Shown in pieces: positions 14,508 to 22,081 of a stretch of 25,757 bases of DNA. Each line of letters opens with the position of its first letter. Positions within the stretch are counted from its first letter, which is position 1. A program made the translations under genes and the position numbers. The notes below the pieces were generated by a model. It saw only the letters and a program-made list of their open reading frames with translations, was not told the DNA's origin and did no database searches. Source of the stretch: Clostridiales bacterium (GTDB lineage: Bacteria > Bacillota > Clostridia > Lachnospirales > UBA12420); assembly GCA_003452395.1 (NCBI GenBank), contig DMOI01000010.1, positions 1-25,757 on the forward strand. The letters run 5' to 3'.

Positions 14508-14909
14508 ATGCAAATGTCAGATCCAATTGCAGATATGTTAACAAGAATAAGAAATGCGAATACAGCTAAACATAATACGGTAGATGTGCCAGTATCAAAA
14601 ATAAAATTATCTATAGCAGATATATTAACTAACGAAGGGTACATTAAAGGTTATGAAGTGGTAGGCGAGGGTGTAAAGAAAAGCATAAGAATAACATTAA
14701 AATATGGGAAAAATAAGAATGAAAAAGTAATAACAGGTTTAAAAAGAATATCTAAACCAGGACTTAGAGTATATGCTTCAAATGAAGAACTTCCTAGGGT
14801 GTTAGGTGGACTTGGAATAGCAATTATATCTACTAATAAAGGAATTTACACAGACAAGGTTGCAAGGAATGAAAATGTAGGCGGAGAAATACTAGCATAC
14901 ATATGGTAA
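14508..14909 (+). CDS. rpsH: 30S ribosomal protein S8
   Basis: A 133-residue protein: MSDPIADMLTRIRNANTAKH, the central LKYG...ITGLKRISKPGLRVY, and the C-terminal ISTNKGI-TDKVARNENVGG-ILAYIW that contacts 16S helix 21. In E. coli S8 represses the spc operon. A short hairpin CTTCAC/GTGAAG (14943-14957) lies in the gap to rplF. Confidence 0.98.
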   Translation: MQMSDPIADMLTRIRNANTAKHNTVDVPVSKIKLSIADILTNEGYIKGYEVVGEGVKKSIRITLKYGKNKNEKVITGLKRISKPGLRVYASNEELPRVLGGLGIAIISTNKGIYTDKVARNENVGGEILAYIW

Positions 14910-14984
14910 AAATGTAGTCTGAACCGAGTAAATCAAGAAAGCCTTCACGAGGTGAAGTGTGCATTTATTGAGAGGAGAATAGAA

Positions 14985-15527
14985 ATGTCTAGAATAGGTA
15001 AAAAACCAATAATATTACCAAAGGATGTAGTTGTAACACTATCTGAGGGTAATCAAGTAATAGTTAAAGGACCAAAAGGAACTTTGGAAAGAAAATTACC
15101 AACAGAAATGAATATTAAATTAGAAAATAACGAGTTAATAGTGGAGAGACCAAGTGATTTAAAAATGATGAAATCATTACACGGATTAACAAGAACTCTT
15201 CTTGCTAATATGGTAGAGGGAGTAGAAAAAGGATATGCAAAGGAACTTCAAATAAATGGTGTTGGATACAAAGCGGCTAAACAAGGCACAAAATTAGTAT
15301 TAGCCTTAGGGTATTCTCACCCAGTAGAATTAGAAGATCCAGAGGGTGTTTTGACAGAAGTTCCAGAGCCAACAAAGATCATAGTAAAAGGTATAGATAA
15401 AGAAAAAGTAGGGCAATTTGCAGCTGTAATAAGAAGCAAACGTGAACCTGAACCATATAAAGGTAAGGGAATAAAATATGCTAACGAAGTTATAAGACGT
15501 AAAGAAGGAAAATCAGGTAAGAAGTAG
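14985..15527 (+). CDS. rplF: 50S ribosomal protein L6
   Basis: A 180-residue protein: SRIGKKPIILPKDV, the duplicated domains with VKGPKGTLERKLP, YAKELQINGVGYKAAKQG, VKGIDKEKVGQFAAVIRSKR and EPYKGKGIKYANEVIRRKEG. It lies near the sarcin-ricin loop. ATG 14985 after GAGAGGAG; the in-frame ATG at 14952 lies in the gap and is rejected. Confidence 0.98.
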   Translation: MSRIGKKPIILPKDVVVTLSEGNQVIVKGPKGTLERKLPTEMNIKLENNELIVERPSDLKMMKSLHGLTRTLLANMVEGVEKGYAKELQINGVGYKAAKQGTKLVLALGYSHPVELEDPEGVLTEVPEPTKIIVKGIDKEKVGQFAAVIRSKREPEPYKGKGIKYANEVIRRKEGKSGKK

Positions 15528-15529
15528 TA

Positions 15530-15588
15530 AATTGAAAACGAGAGAAAAGTTTTTAACTTTCAACTTTCAACTTTCAATTTTCAACTTA
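15530..15588. repeat. CAACTTT-family inverted repeat before rplR
   Basis: The left arm ATTGAAAACGAGAGAAAAG (about 15530-15548) and a right arm of about five CAACTTT-type units (15553-15588) end at the AAAGGGAGG site of rplR. Confidence 0.75.
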
Positions 15589-15606
15589 TAAAGGGAGGTA
15601 AGAATA

Positions 15607-15975
15607 ATGAGTAAGAAATTATCGCGTTCTGAAGCGAGAGTAGATAAGCACGCAAGGATAAGAAATAAAATACGTGGAACAGAAGAAAGACCAAGATTAT
15701 GCGTATTTAAAAGTTTACATCATATATCAGCACAAATTATAAATGATGAAACAGGTAATACAATTGCATCGGCTTCAACTCAGGAAAAAGAAATTGCACA
15801 AAAATTAAAAAATACAGCGAATATAGAAGCGGCTAAACTCATAGGTGAAGTATTAGCAAAAAGAGCTATGGAAAAAGGAATAAAAGTAGTTGTTTTTGAC
15901 AGAAGTGGATACATATACCATGGGAAAGTAAAGATGTTAGCAGACGGCGCTAGAGAAGTTGGATTAGATTTTTAA
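15607..15975 (+). CDS. rplR: 50S ribosomal protein L18
   Basis: A 122-residue protein: RIRNKIRGTEERPRLCVFKS, HISAQIINDETGNTIASAST, VFDRSGYIYHGKVKMLADGA and REVGLDF at the end. It binds 5S rRNA together with L5. Normal length, AAGGGAGG binding site. Confidence 0.98.
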   Translation: MSKKLSRSEARVDKHARIRNKIRGTEERPRLCVFKSLHHISAQIINDETGNTIASASTQEKEIAQKLKNTANIEAAKLIGEVLAKRAMEKGIKVVVFDRSGYIYHGKVKMLADGAREVGLDF

Positions 15976-15992
15976 TTAAAGGAGGGTCAAGA

Positions 15993-16499
15993 ATGTCAAC
16001 TAAAATAGATACAAGTAAAATGGAATTAAAAGAAAAAGTTGTATCAGTAAAGCGTGTTACAAAAGTTGTAAAAGGCGGACGTAACTTTAGATTTGCTGTA
16101 GTAGTTGTTGTAGGAAATCATGATGGATGTGTTGGTGTTGGAACTGGAAAATCTATTGAAATACCAGATGCTATTAAAAAAGCAATAGAAGATGCAAAAA
16201 AACACATGATATATGTTCCTAGAAATGAAGATGGTAGTATATATCATCAAAACACAGGTAAAGCAGTGAGTTCTGAAGTGTTAATCAAACCAGCTCCAGA
16301 AGGAACAGGAGTTATAGCGGGTGGTACTGCACGTGCAGTACTTGAGCTTGCAGGAATAAAAAATATCAGATCAAAATCTTTAGGTTCAAATAACAAGAGA
16401 AATGTTGTAAGTGCAACAATAGAGGCTTTAAAAACTCTTAAAAAGCCAGAAGATGTGGCAAGAGCAAGAGGTAAAAAATTGTCAGAAATAATAGGATAG
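15993..16499 (+). CDS. rpsE: 30S ribosomal protein S5
   Basis: A 168-residue protein: LKEKVVSVKRVTKVVKGGRN, VGVGTGKSIEIPDAIKKA, GTGVIAGGTARAVLELAGI, IRSKSLGSNNKRNVV. It acts in decoding fidelity and mRNA unwinding; the spectinomycin loop VKGGRNFRF is intact. rpmD follows after 12 nt. Confidence 0.98.
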   Translation: MSTKIDTSKMELKEKVVSVKRVTKVVKGGRNFRFAVVVVVGNHDGCVGVGTGKSIEIPDAIKKAIEDAKKHMIYVPRNEDGSIYHQNTGKAVSSEVLIKPAPEGTGVIAGGTARAVLELAGIKNIRSKSLGSNNKRNVVSATIEALKTLKKPEDVARARGKKLSEIIG

Positions 16500-16511
16500 G
16501 AGGCTTCGAAT

Positions 16512-16694
16512 ATGGCCAAAACTTTGAAAATAACATTAGTAAGATCAAAAATTGCAGCTAAACCGAACCAAGTGCTTACTGTAAAGGCATTAGGATTAAA
16601 CAAAATCAACTCTACAGTAGAGCAAAAAGACAATTTAGCAATAAGAGGCATGATAAACACAGTAAAACACTTAGTAAAAGTGGAAGAAATTTAA
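16512..16694 (+). CDS. rpmD: 50S ribosomal protein L30
   Basis: A 60-residue protein: LKITLVRSKIAAKPNQVLTV, LGLNKINSTVEQKDNLAIRG, MINTVKHLVKVEE. Typical bacterial L30. The binding site ATAGGAGG overlaps the end of rpsE. A long repeat follows. Confidence 0.97.
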   Translation: MAKTLKITLVRSKIAAKPNQVLTVKALGLNKINSTVEQKDNLAIRGMINTVKHLVKVEEI

Positions 16695-16696
16695 TA

Positions 16697-16813
16697 AATT
16701 GAAAATGCAAAATGCAAAATGGAAAAATGAAAATGGAAAACAAAAGAAGTATAAAATTTAATATGTAATTAATATTTTTTTACTTTCAACTTTCAATTTT
16801 CAACTTTCAATTT
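16697..16813. repeat. CAACTTT-family inverted repeat before rplO (largest copy)
   Basis: The left arm (16697-16742) of GAAAATGCAAAATG-like units and the right arm (16781-16813) of CAACTTT/CAATTTT units are separated by an A/T-rich loop of about 38 nt. It ends at the GGGGG site of rplO. Confidence 0.75.
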
Positions 16814-16830
16814 AGATAAGGGGGTAAAAT

Positions 16831-17271
16831 ATGAACTTACATGAACTTAAACCAGCAGAAGGATCAAAATTTGTGAAAAGAATTAAAGGTAGAGGAAATG
16901 CTTCTGGAAATGGAAAGACTGCTGGAAAAGGCCACAAAGGACAAAAGGCTCGTGCTGGTGGAGGAGTGAGACCAGGTTTCGAGGGTGGACAGATGCCTTT
17001 GTACAGAAGATTACCAAAAAGAGGATTTACTTGCAGAAACTCAAAAGACATAGTTGCTTTAAATGTAAGCAGATTAGAAGTATTTGAGGACGGTACAGTT
17101 GTTGGGATAGAAATGTTAATAGAATCAGGAATAATATCTAGAGCTCGTGATGGCGTTAAGATATTAGGTAACGGAGAACTAACAAAAAAACTAACCGTAA
17201 AAGCTAATTATTTTAGCGAAACTGCCAAAGAAAAAATAGAAAATGCGGGCGGAAAAACAGAGGTGATATAA
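16831..17271 (+). CDS. rplO: 50S ribosomal protein L15
   Basis: A 146-residue protein: MNLHELKPAEGSKFVKRIKG, the Gly-rich GRGNASGNGKTAGKGHKGQK, GVRPGFEGGQMPLYRRLPKR, and a C-terminal globular part with VKANYFSETAKEKIENAGG. Normal L15. Its stop TAA abuts the GTG of secY. Confidence 0.98.
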   Translation: MNLHELKPAEGSKFVKRIKGRGNASGNGKTAGKGHKGQKARAGGGVRPGFEGGQMPLYRRLPKRGFTCRNSKDIVALNVSRLEVFEDGTVVGIEMLIESGIISRARDGVKILGNGELTKKLTVKANYFSETAKEKIENAGGKTEVI

Positions 17272-18543
17272 GTGCTTCAAACTTTTGCAAATGCTTTCAA
17301 GATACCAAACTTGAGAAAAAAGATATTATATACGCTATTTATGATAGTGATAATAAGACTCGGTGCGAGTGTTCCTGTGCCAGGAGTTAACACAACAGTT
17401 CTTGAGAATATATTTAATCAATTTTCAGAAGGATTAGGTATGATAGATACTTTATCAGGAGGAACACTTAAAAACATGTCGCTTTTTGCGATGGGAGTAC
17501 TTCCTTATATCAATGCATCTATTATAATGCAACTACTTACAGTTGCTGTACCGGCACTTGAGAAAATTAATAAAGAAGAAGATGGCAGAAAAAGGATAAG
17601 CAAATATACTAGATATTTAGCAATAGCACTATCTGCTATCCAAGCTGCAGGAATCACATTTGCCTTAAGAGGCCAAGGTATACTTAAAGATCCGTCAGCA
17701 TTATCGTATACAGTTGCAATACTTACAATGGTTGCAGGTACAGCGATATTAATATGGATAGGAGATCAAATAACAGAAAAAGGTATAGGTAATGGAATAT
17801 CGCTAATAATTTTTATTAATATATTAGCAAGACTTCCAATTACTTTAGCAGAGATATGGACCAAATCTGACAATAGTCCTATTAAATATGGATTAATAGT
17901 AGGAGTATTTATATTAGTCATAGCATTTGTTGTATTTGTACAAGATGCAGAAAGAAGGATACCTGTAGAATATGCAAAAAGATTAGCTGGAAGACAGGTA
18001 TATGGAGGGCAATCAAATCATATACCAATTAAGGTTAACTTATCAGGGGTTATGCCTATAATATTTGCATCAAGTATACTTCAATTTCCAGTAGCTATTA
18101 AAGAATTTGTTACAGTTTCAGGAGCAAAGTTACCTGATGGGGTTAGTGGAGTAATAAATGCGTTAGGAACACATCAACCAATAGGAATTATATTGTATGC
18201 AGTGTTAATATTATTCTTTGCTTATTTTTACACAACAATACAATTTAATCCTGTCGATTTTGCAGATAATTTGAAAAAAAGCGGTGGAGTAATATCAGGG
18301 ATAAGACCAGGACAACCAACTGTTGACTTTATAACATATATATTAAATCACATTACACTTGTAGGGGCAGCATTTTTAGCGATAATTGCATTACTTCCTA
18401 TAGTGTTTGGTAATGCTATAAATATGACAAGTCTTGGTTTTACAGGAACATCTATATTAATTGCAGTAGGTGTAGCACTTGACATACTTAAACAACTTGA
18501 AGCTAATATGGTGGTCAGACATTATAAAGGATTTTTATCATAA
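17272..18543 (+). CDS. secY: Preprotein translocase subunit SecY
   Basis: A 423-residue membrane protein with the ten-segment SecY profile: FKIPNLRKKILYTLFMIVI, the plug region near GGTLKNMSLFAMGVLPYINA, the C5 cytoplasmic loop with RRIPVEYAKR, and IRPGQPTVDF in the C6 loop. It forms the protein-conducting channel with SecE and SecG. It starts with GTG directly after the L15 stop, with GAGGTGA inside rplO. Its place between rplO and adk is the classical order. It would export the pilin-like proteins and lipoproteins found in this window. Confidence 0.98.
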   Translation: MLQTFANAFKIPNLRKKILYTLFMIVIIRLGASVPVPGVNTTVLENIFNQFSEGLGMIDTLSGGTLKNMSLFAMGVLPYINASIIMQLLTVAVPALEKINKEEDGRKRISKYTRYLAIALSAIQAAGITFALRGQGILKDPSALSYTVAILTMVAGTAILIWIGDQITEKGIGNGISLIIFINILARLPITLAEIWTKSDNSPIKYGLIVGVFILVIAFVVFVQDAERRIPVEYAKRLAGRQVYGGQSNHIPIKVNLSGVMPIIFASSILQFPVAIKEFVTVSGAKLPDGVSGVINALGTHQPIGIILYAVLILFFAYFYTTIQFNPVDFADNLKKSGGVISGIRPGQPTVDFITYILNHITLVGAAFLAIIALLPIVFGNAINMTSLGFTGTSILIAVGVALDILKQLEANMVVRHYKGFLS

Positions 18544-18599
18544 GAGTAAGTAATTAAAACAAAAGCAATATTTTAATGAAGGTAGAAGGTGGAAGGTTG

Positions 18600-19250
18600 A
18601 TGATAATTATACTCATGGGAGCGCCAGGAGTAGGGAAGGGAACGCAGTCAGTAGCATTATCTAAATGGCTAAAAATCCCTCATATAGCTCTTGGAGACAT
18701 TTTAAGAAAGAATGTTTTAGAACAGACCAAGATAGGGAAAGAAGCAGAAGATTTTATGAAAAATGGACTGCTTGTACCGGACGAAGTAATAATAGAAGTT
18801 GTAAATAGCAGAATACAAGAAGATGATTGCGAAAAAGGTTTTATATTAGATGGGTTTCCGAGGACAATCACTCAAGCTGAAGATTTGGAAAAATTACTTG
18901 GGAGTGAAGGTAAAAAAGCGACTGCAGTATTTAATATAGAAGCAGAATATAAACATCTATTAGAAAGAATTATTGGTAGAAGAGTTTGCAAAAACTGCGG
19001 TGCAACATATCATGTGTTACATCATAAATCTCAAAATGGACGTCACTGTGATGTTTGTGGAGAAGAGTTGGTGCAAAGAAAAGATGACACAGAAGAAACT
19101 TTAAATAACAGGATAAAGGAGTACGAAGAGCAAACAAAACCACTTATTGGGTTTTATGAAGAAAGAGGACTCCTTATTACAATAAATGCAGAAGATATAA
19201 AAGAAAATATAACAGAAAGAATATTAAAACATTTAGGAGAGAGTGTCTAA
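18600..19250 (+). CDS. adk: Adenylate kinase, zinc-LID type
   Basis: A 216-residue enzyme that interconverts ATP + AMP and 2 ADP. The Walker loop GAPGVGKGT is at residues 7-15, and the AMP-binding part has LPV-like GLLVPDE and DGFPRT. The LID carries four cysteines C130, C133, C150 and C153 that bind zinc, typical of Gram-positive Adk. ATG 18600 gives the normal MIIILMGAPG start; the ATG at 18576 would add eight residues and overlaps the GAAGGTGGAAGG binding site. Its TAA overlaps the ATG of map. Confidence 0.97.
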   Translation: MIIILMGAPGVGKGTQSVALSKWLKIPHIALGDILRKNVLEQTKIGKEAEDFMKNGLLVPDEVIIEVVNSRIQEDDCEKGFILDGFPRTITQAEDLEKLLGSEGKKATAVFNIEAEYKHLLERIIGRRVCKNCGATYHVLHHKSQNGRHCDVCGEELVQRKDDTEETLNNRIKEYEEQTKPLIGFYEERGLLITINAEDIKENITERILKHLGESV

Positions 19251-19993
19251 TGAGTGTTAGAATATATAATGAAACGCAGCTTGATTATATTAGGCAAGCT
19301 GGAACAATCTTACATGAGACATTAGAAATGCTACAAACTCATATAGTATCGGGTGTGAAAACTAAAGAACTAGATAGGTTAGCTGAAGAATTTATAAAGA
19401 AGAACAATGCAGATGCCCCTTGTAAAGGGTATAAAGGTTATCCTGCAAGTATATGTTCATCTATAAACGAGGAACTAATACATGGGATACCAAGCAATCG
19501 AAAAATAAGTAATGGTGACATAATAAGCATAGATATTGTTGTTAGATATAAAGATTATCATGCAGATGCTACTAGAAGCTTTATAGTAGGAAGTACAGAA
19601 GAAAAAAACAAAAAGCTTCTAGAAGTAGCTGAAAAAAGTTTCTTCGAAGGTATAAAATACGCAAGAGAGAACTTTTATATAAGCGATATATCAAAAAGTA
19701 TACAGCAATATGTTGAGCAAAATGGTTTTAGTGTCATAAGAGATTTCGTAGGACATGGAGTGGGGCGTAACATGCATGAAGAACCAGAAATTCCAAACTT
19801 TTTTAATGGGACAAAAGGAACAAGACTTCAAAAGGGTATGGTTCTAGCTATAGAACCGATGATAGCAGAAGGCAAACCAGAAATAAAGGTTATGCCTGAT
19901 GGTTGGACTATTGTTATGAAAGACAGTAAAAATTCCGCACACTATGAGAACACGATAATCATAACAGATAAAGAAGCTGAAATCGTTACTTAA
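19250..19993 (+). CDS. map: Methionine aminopeptidase type I
   Basis: A 247-residue metallopeptidase that removes the starter Met from new proteins. All five metal ligands are in place: D95 and D106 (SIDIVVRYKDYHADATRSF), H169 (GHGVGRNMHEEPEI), E202 (AIEPM) and E233 (AHYENT). No N-terminal zinc-finger or SH3 extension is present. It is coupled to adk through TAATG and followed by a KOW protein gene. Confidence 0.98.
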   Translation: MSVRIYNETQLDYIRQAGTILHETLEMLQTHIVSGVKTKELDRLAEEFIKKNNADAPCKGYKGYPASICSSINEELIHGIPSNRKISNGDIISIDIVVRYKDYHADATRSFIVGSTEEKNKKLLEVAEKSFFEGIKYARENFYISDISKSIQQYVEQNGFSVIRDFVGHGVGRNMHEEPEIPNFFNGTKGTRLQKGMVLAIEPMIAEGKPEIKVMPDGWTIVMKDSKNSAHYENTIIITDKEAEIVT

Positions 19994-20021
19994 GGAACAA
20001 AACATTTTAAAGGAGTAGTAT

Positions 20022-20297
20022 ATGTTAGATTATAGCAAGGGTCAAGTAGTAATGTCTAAAGCCGGCAGAGATAAAGGCAAAATTCTTATAATACTTGATA
20101 CAAGAGATGATTATGTATATATAGCAGATGGTAAGGATAGAAAGCTAGAGAAACCAAAAGCAAAAAAGAAAAAACATATACAAATTACAAATTATATAGA
20201 TAGTGCAGTAGTGCAAAAAATCGAAAATGCTGAGAAGATAAATAACTCAGATATAAGAAAAGCAATAGAAAAGTACATGACTATTATGCGTGGCTAA
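20022..20297 (+). CDS. KOW-domain RNA-binding protein (L14e-like)
   Basis: A 91-residue protein with an N-terminal KOW motif (SKGQVVMSKAGRDKGKILII, then YVYIADGKDRKLEKPKAKKK) and a helical C-terminal tail. Proteins of this kind sit between map and infA in many Clostridia and are annotated as KOW or L14e-like; their role in the ribosome is unproven. ATG 20022 follows AAAGGAG. The stop TAA overlaps an ATG that opens an in-frame extension of infA. Confidence 0.85.
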   Translation: MLDYSKGQVVMSKAGRDKGKILIILDTRDDYVYIADGKDRKLEKPKAKKKKHIQITNYIDSAVVQKIENAEKINNSDIRKAIEKYMTIMRG

Positions 20298-20319
20298 TGG
20301 TATGTATTAATAAAGAAAG

Positions 20320-20338
20320 AAAGTCGCCATGCGGCTTT
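20320..20338 (+). other. Hairpin upstream of infA
   Basis: AAAGTCGC (20320-20327) pairs with GCGGCTTT (20331-20338) around CAT, with one G-T pair. There is no T run. It lies in the gap between the KOW gene and the infA start. Confidence 0.5.
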
Positions 20339-20386
20339 CCAAGAAAATGTGCTATGCATTGCGAATTGAAGTTGGGAGGTATTGCC

Positions 20387-20605
20387 TTGGCAAAGACTGA
20401 TATTATTGAAGTTGAAGGAACTGTTATGGAAAAGTTACCTAATACTATGTTTAAAGTAAAACTTGAAAATGGACACCAAGTTTTAGCTCATATCTCGGGT
20501 AAACTCCGAATGCATTTTATCAAAATATTACCTGGAGATAAAGTAACAGTAGAAATGTCCCCATATGACTTATCAAAAGCTAGAATCATATGGAGAGAGA
20601 AATAA
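20387..20605 (+). CDS. infA: Translation initiation factor IF-1
   Basis: A 72-residue OB-fold protein: AKTDIIEVEGTVMEKLPNTM, FKVKLENGHQVLAHISGKLR, and DKVTVEMSPYDLSKARIIWR. It is complete at the usual length when started at TTG 20387, with GGGAGGT at 20374-20380. The frame is also open upstream to an ATG at 20297 that overlaps the KOW stop. That 30-residue extension is Cys-rich and has no IF-1 counterpart, so I treat it as non-coding. Confidence 0.96.
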   Translation: MAKTDIIEVEGTVMEKLPNTMFKVKLENGHQVLAHISGKLRMHFIKILPGDKVTVEMSPYDLSKARIIWREK

Positions 20606-20610
20606 AAAAT

Positions 20611-20660
20611 GAGAATGTGATAGAGAGATAAAGTATAAATGAAACTTATCACATTATCAC
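20611..20660. repeat. GTGATA-type inverted repeat before rpmJ
   Basis: The left arm AATGTGATAGAGAGATAAAG (about 20614-20633) is complementary to the right arm CTTATCACATTATCAC (20645-20660). Same layout as the CAACTTT repeats but a different unit. It lies upstream of the AAAGGAGGG site of rpmJ. Confidence 0.6.
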
Positions 20661-20690
20661 GTAATAGATCGAATTAAAGGAGGGTTATCT

Positions 20691-20804
20691 ATGAAAGTTA
20701 GATCATCAGTAAAGCCTATATGTGAAAAGTGTAAGATAATTAAAAGAAAAGGTCAAGTAAGAATTATTTGTGATAATCCAAAGCATAAGCAAAAACAAGG
20801 ATGA
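20691..20804 (+). CDS. rpmJ: 50S ribosomal protein L36
   Basis: A 37-residue protein: MKVRSSVKPICEKCKIIKRK, with zinc ligands C11, C14, C27 and H32, ending NPKHKQKQG. This is the classic zinc-binding L36. AAAGGAGGG lies 8 nt upstream of ATG 20691. It is the last gene before the internal promoter of the alpha-operon part. Confidence 0.98.
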   Translation: MKVRSSVKPICEKCKIIKRKGQVRIICDNPKHKQKQG

Positions 20805-20839
20805 ATTAACAAAAATTTCCTTATTGTCATTAAAAACAG

Positions 20840-20868
20840 TTGACAAAAACTGTATCTTACGGTATAAT
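20840..20868 (+). promoter_or_regulatory. Near-perfect sigma A promoter of the rpsM-rplQ segment
   Basis: TTGACA (20840-20845) and TATAAT (20863-20868) are both full consensus, 17 nt apart. It should start transcription near 20875, giving a leader of about 245 nt before rpsM. Confidence 0.9.
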
Positions 20869-20875
20869 TAAGTCT

Positions 20876-21105
20876 TGTTAAACTTAAAAGAGGCGGAGTA
20901 CAAAAGTTGTTAAATAACTTTTGGGCGACTAGTGACTAATAACTAGTGACTAGTAAAAAACAAATAGTGCTACATAATTAGCACAGAATCGGTTAATAGT
21001 AGCAAAGCTACAAATTAAAGATTTGTTAAAAGAATGAAAATGGAAATGAGGACAAAAATAATTTGATCTTCAACTTTCAACTTTCAACTTTCAATTATTT
21101 TTGAA
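20876..21105 (+). promoter_or_regulatory. Structured leader upstream of rpsM
   Basis: The roughly 315-base gap between rpmJ and rpsM holds the promoter and this leader. Hairpins seen are CAAAAGTT/AACTTTTG (20901-20908/20916-20923), a TAGTGACTA direct repeat (20927-20953), GTGCTA/TAGCAC (20967-20984), GTAGC/GCTAC (20999-21011 area) and ACAAAT/ATTTGT, then a CAACTTT-family repeat. I see no terminator T run. Feedback control by a ribosomal protein such as S4 is possible but unproven. Confidence 0.45.
21032..21096. repeat. CAACTTT-family inverted repeat before rpsM
   Basis: The left arm GAATGAAAATGGAAATGAG (21032-21050) and the right arm of four CAACTTT-type units (21067-21096) end before the GGGGGTG site of rpsM. 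Confidence 0.7.
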
Positions 21106-21120
21106 ATGGGGGTGTACAGA

Positions 21121-21489
21121 TTGGCACGTATAGCAGGTATAGACTTACCAAGAGAAAAACGAGTTGAAATAGGCTTGACATATATTTTTGGTATCGGTCG
21201 TGCAAGTTCAAACAGAATTTTAAAAGAAACTGGGGTTAACCCAGACACTAGAGTGAGAGACTTAACAGATGACGAGGTTTCAAAAATACGTAAAACTATA
21301 GAAGAAACTCAAGTTATAGAGGGAGATCTCAGACGCGGAATAGCTCTTGATATTAAGAGACTTATGGAAATAGGATGTTACAGAGGCATTCGTCATAGAA
21401 AAGGATTACCAGTAAGAGGACAAAGAACAAAAACAAATGCTAGAACAAGAAAAGGTCCTAGAAGGACTATGGCAAACAAGAAAAAATAG
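21121..21489 (+). CDS. rpsM: 30S ribosomal protein S13
   Basis: A 122-residue protein: ARIAGIDLPREKRVEIGLTY, IFGIGRASSNRIL, RGIALDIKRLMEIGCYRGIR, HRKGLPVRGQRTKTNARTRK. It contacts the P-site tRNA and 50S bridges. The start is TTG 21121, shortly after GGGGGTG; the ORF could begin at 21106, but that places the start in the binding site. Confidence 0.98.
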   Translation: MARIAGIDLPREKRVEIGLTYIFGIGRASSNRILKETGVNPDTRVRDLTDDEVSKIRKTIEETQVIEGDLRRGIALDIKRLMEIGCYRGIRHRKGLPVRGQRTKTNARTRKGPRRTMANKKK

Positions 21490-21510
21490 TGTAAGGAGGT
21501 AAAGGATTAG

Positions 21511-21921
21511 ATGGCACAAAAACAAGTTAAAAAAGCTGGAGCAACAGCAACACGTAAACGTCGTGTAAAGAAACATATTGAAAGCGGAAGTGCACATATA
21601 CAGTCTACATTTAACAATACTATAGTTACATTGACAGATGAAGCTGGAAACGCTGTATCTTGGGCAAGTGCAGGTCAAATGGGGTTTAAAGGTTCTAAAA
21701 AATCTACACCTTATGCAGCTCAAATAATTGCAGAACAAGCAGCGAAGATAGGTATGGAACAAGGATTGAAAAGAGTAGATGTATACGTAAAGGGTCCAGG
21801 ATCTGGAAGAGAAGCTGCTATTCGTGCATTACAAGTAGCAGGACTTGAAGTTACTGCAATAAAAGACGTATCTTCTGTACCACACAATGGTTGCAGACCA
21901 CCAAAAAGAAGAAGAGTGTAG
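21511..21921 (+). CDS. rpsK: 30S ribosomal protein S11
   Basis: A 136-residue protein: KRRVKKHIESGSAHIQSTFN, NTIVTLTDEAGNAVSWASAG, the GFKGSKKSTPYAAQIIAE core, DVYVKGPGSGREAAIRALQ, and a C-terminal HNGCRPPKRRRV. It is an E-site platform protein. It lies 21 nt after rpsM. Confidence 0.98.
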   Translation: MAQKQVKKAGATATRKRRVKKHIESGSAHIQSTFNNTIVTLTDEAGNAVSWASAGQMGFKGSKKSTPYAAQIIAEQAAKIGMEQGLKRVDVYVKGPGSGREAAIRALQVAGLEVTAIKDVSSVPHNGCRPPKRRRV

Positions 21922-22081
21922 TCAAAGTACAGTATATAAATGTGTGGGTTTAGTTTGTTATGCTCACACTGTGGCATAGAATTATTATTTTGTGTTCACG
22001 TAAAAACATAAAACAGGTTTACTTTGTAAACTTCCAGTTCAATTTGTTTGGGCTGACTATAGAAGGAGGAAGAAGAATAAA
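21922..22081 (+). promoter_or_regulatory. Possible leader of rpsD
   Basis: A 160-nt gap inside the operon, with GTGTG/CACAC pairing (21941-21970 area) and GTTTAC/GTAAAC around TT (22017-22031). It has no ORF and no clear repeat. In B. subtilis S4 represses its own mRNA, so an S4-binding leader is conceivable. I could not match a defined structure. Confidence 0.3.

Noticed and set aside
10543..16813. CRISPR array, because of repeated short units in several gaps.
   Set aside because: Units are 6-8 bp and contiguous or palindromic, with no 20-40 bp repeat and spacer structure.
20876..21105. T-box or other known riboswitch in the rpsM leader.
   Set aside because: No T-box sequence, specifier loop or terminator/antiterminator pair could be found.
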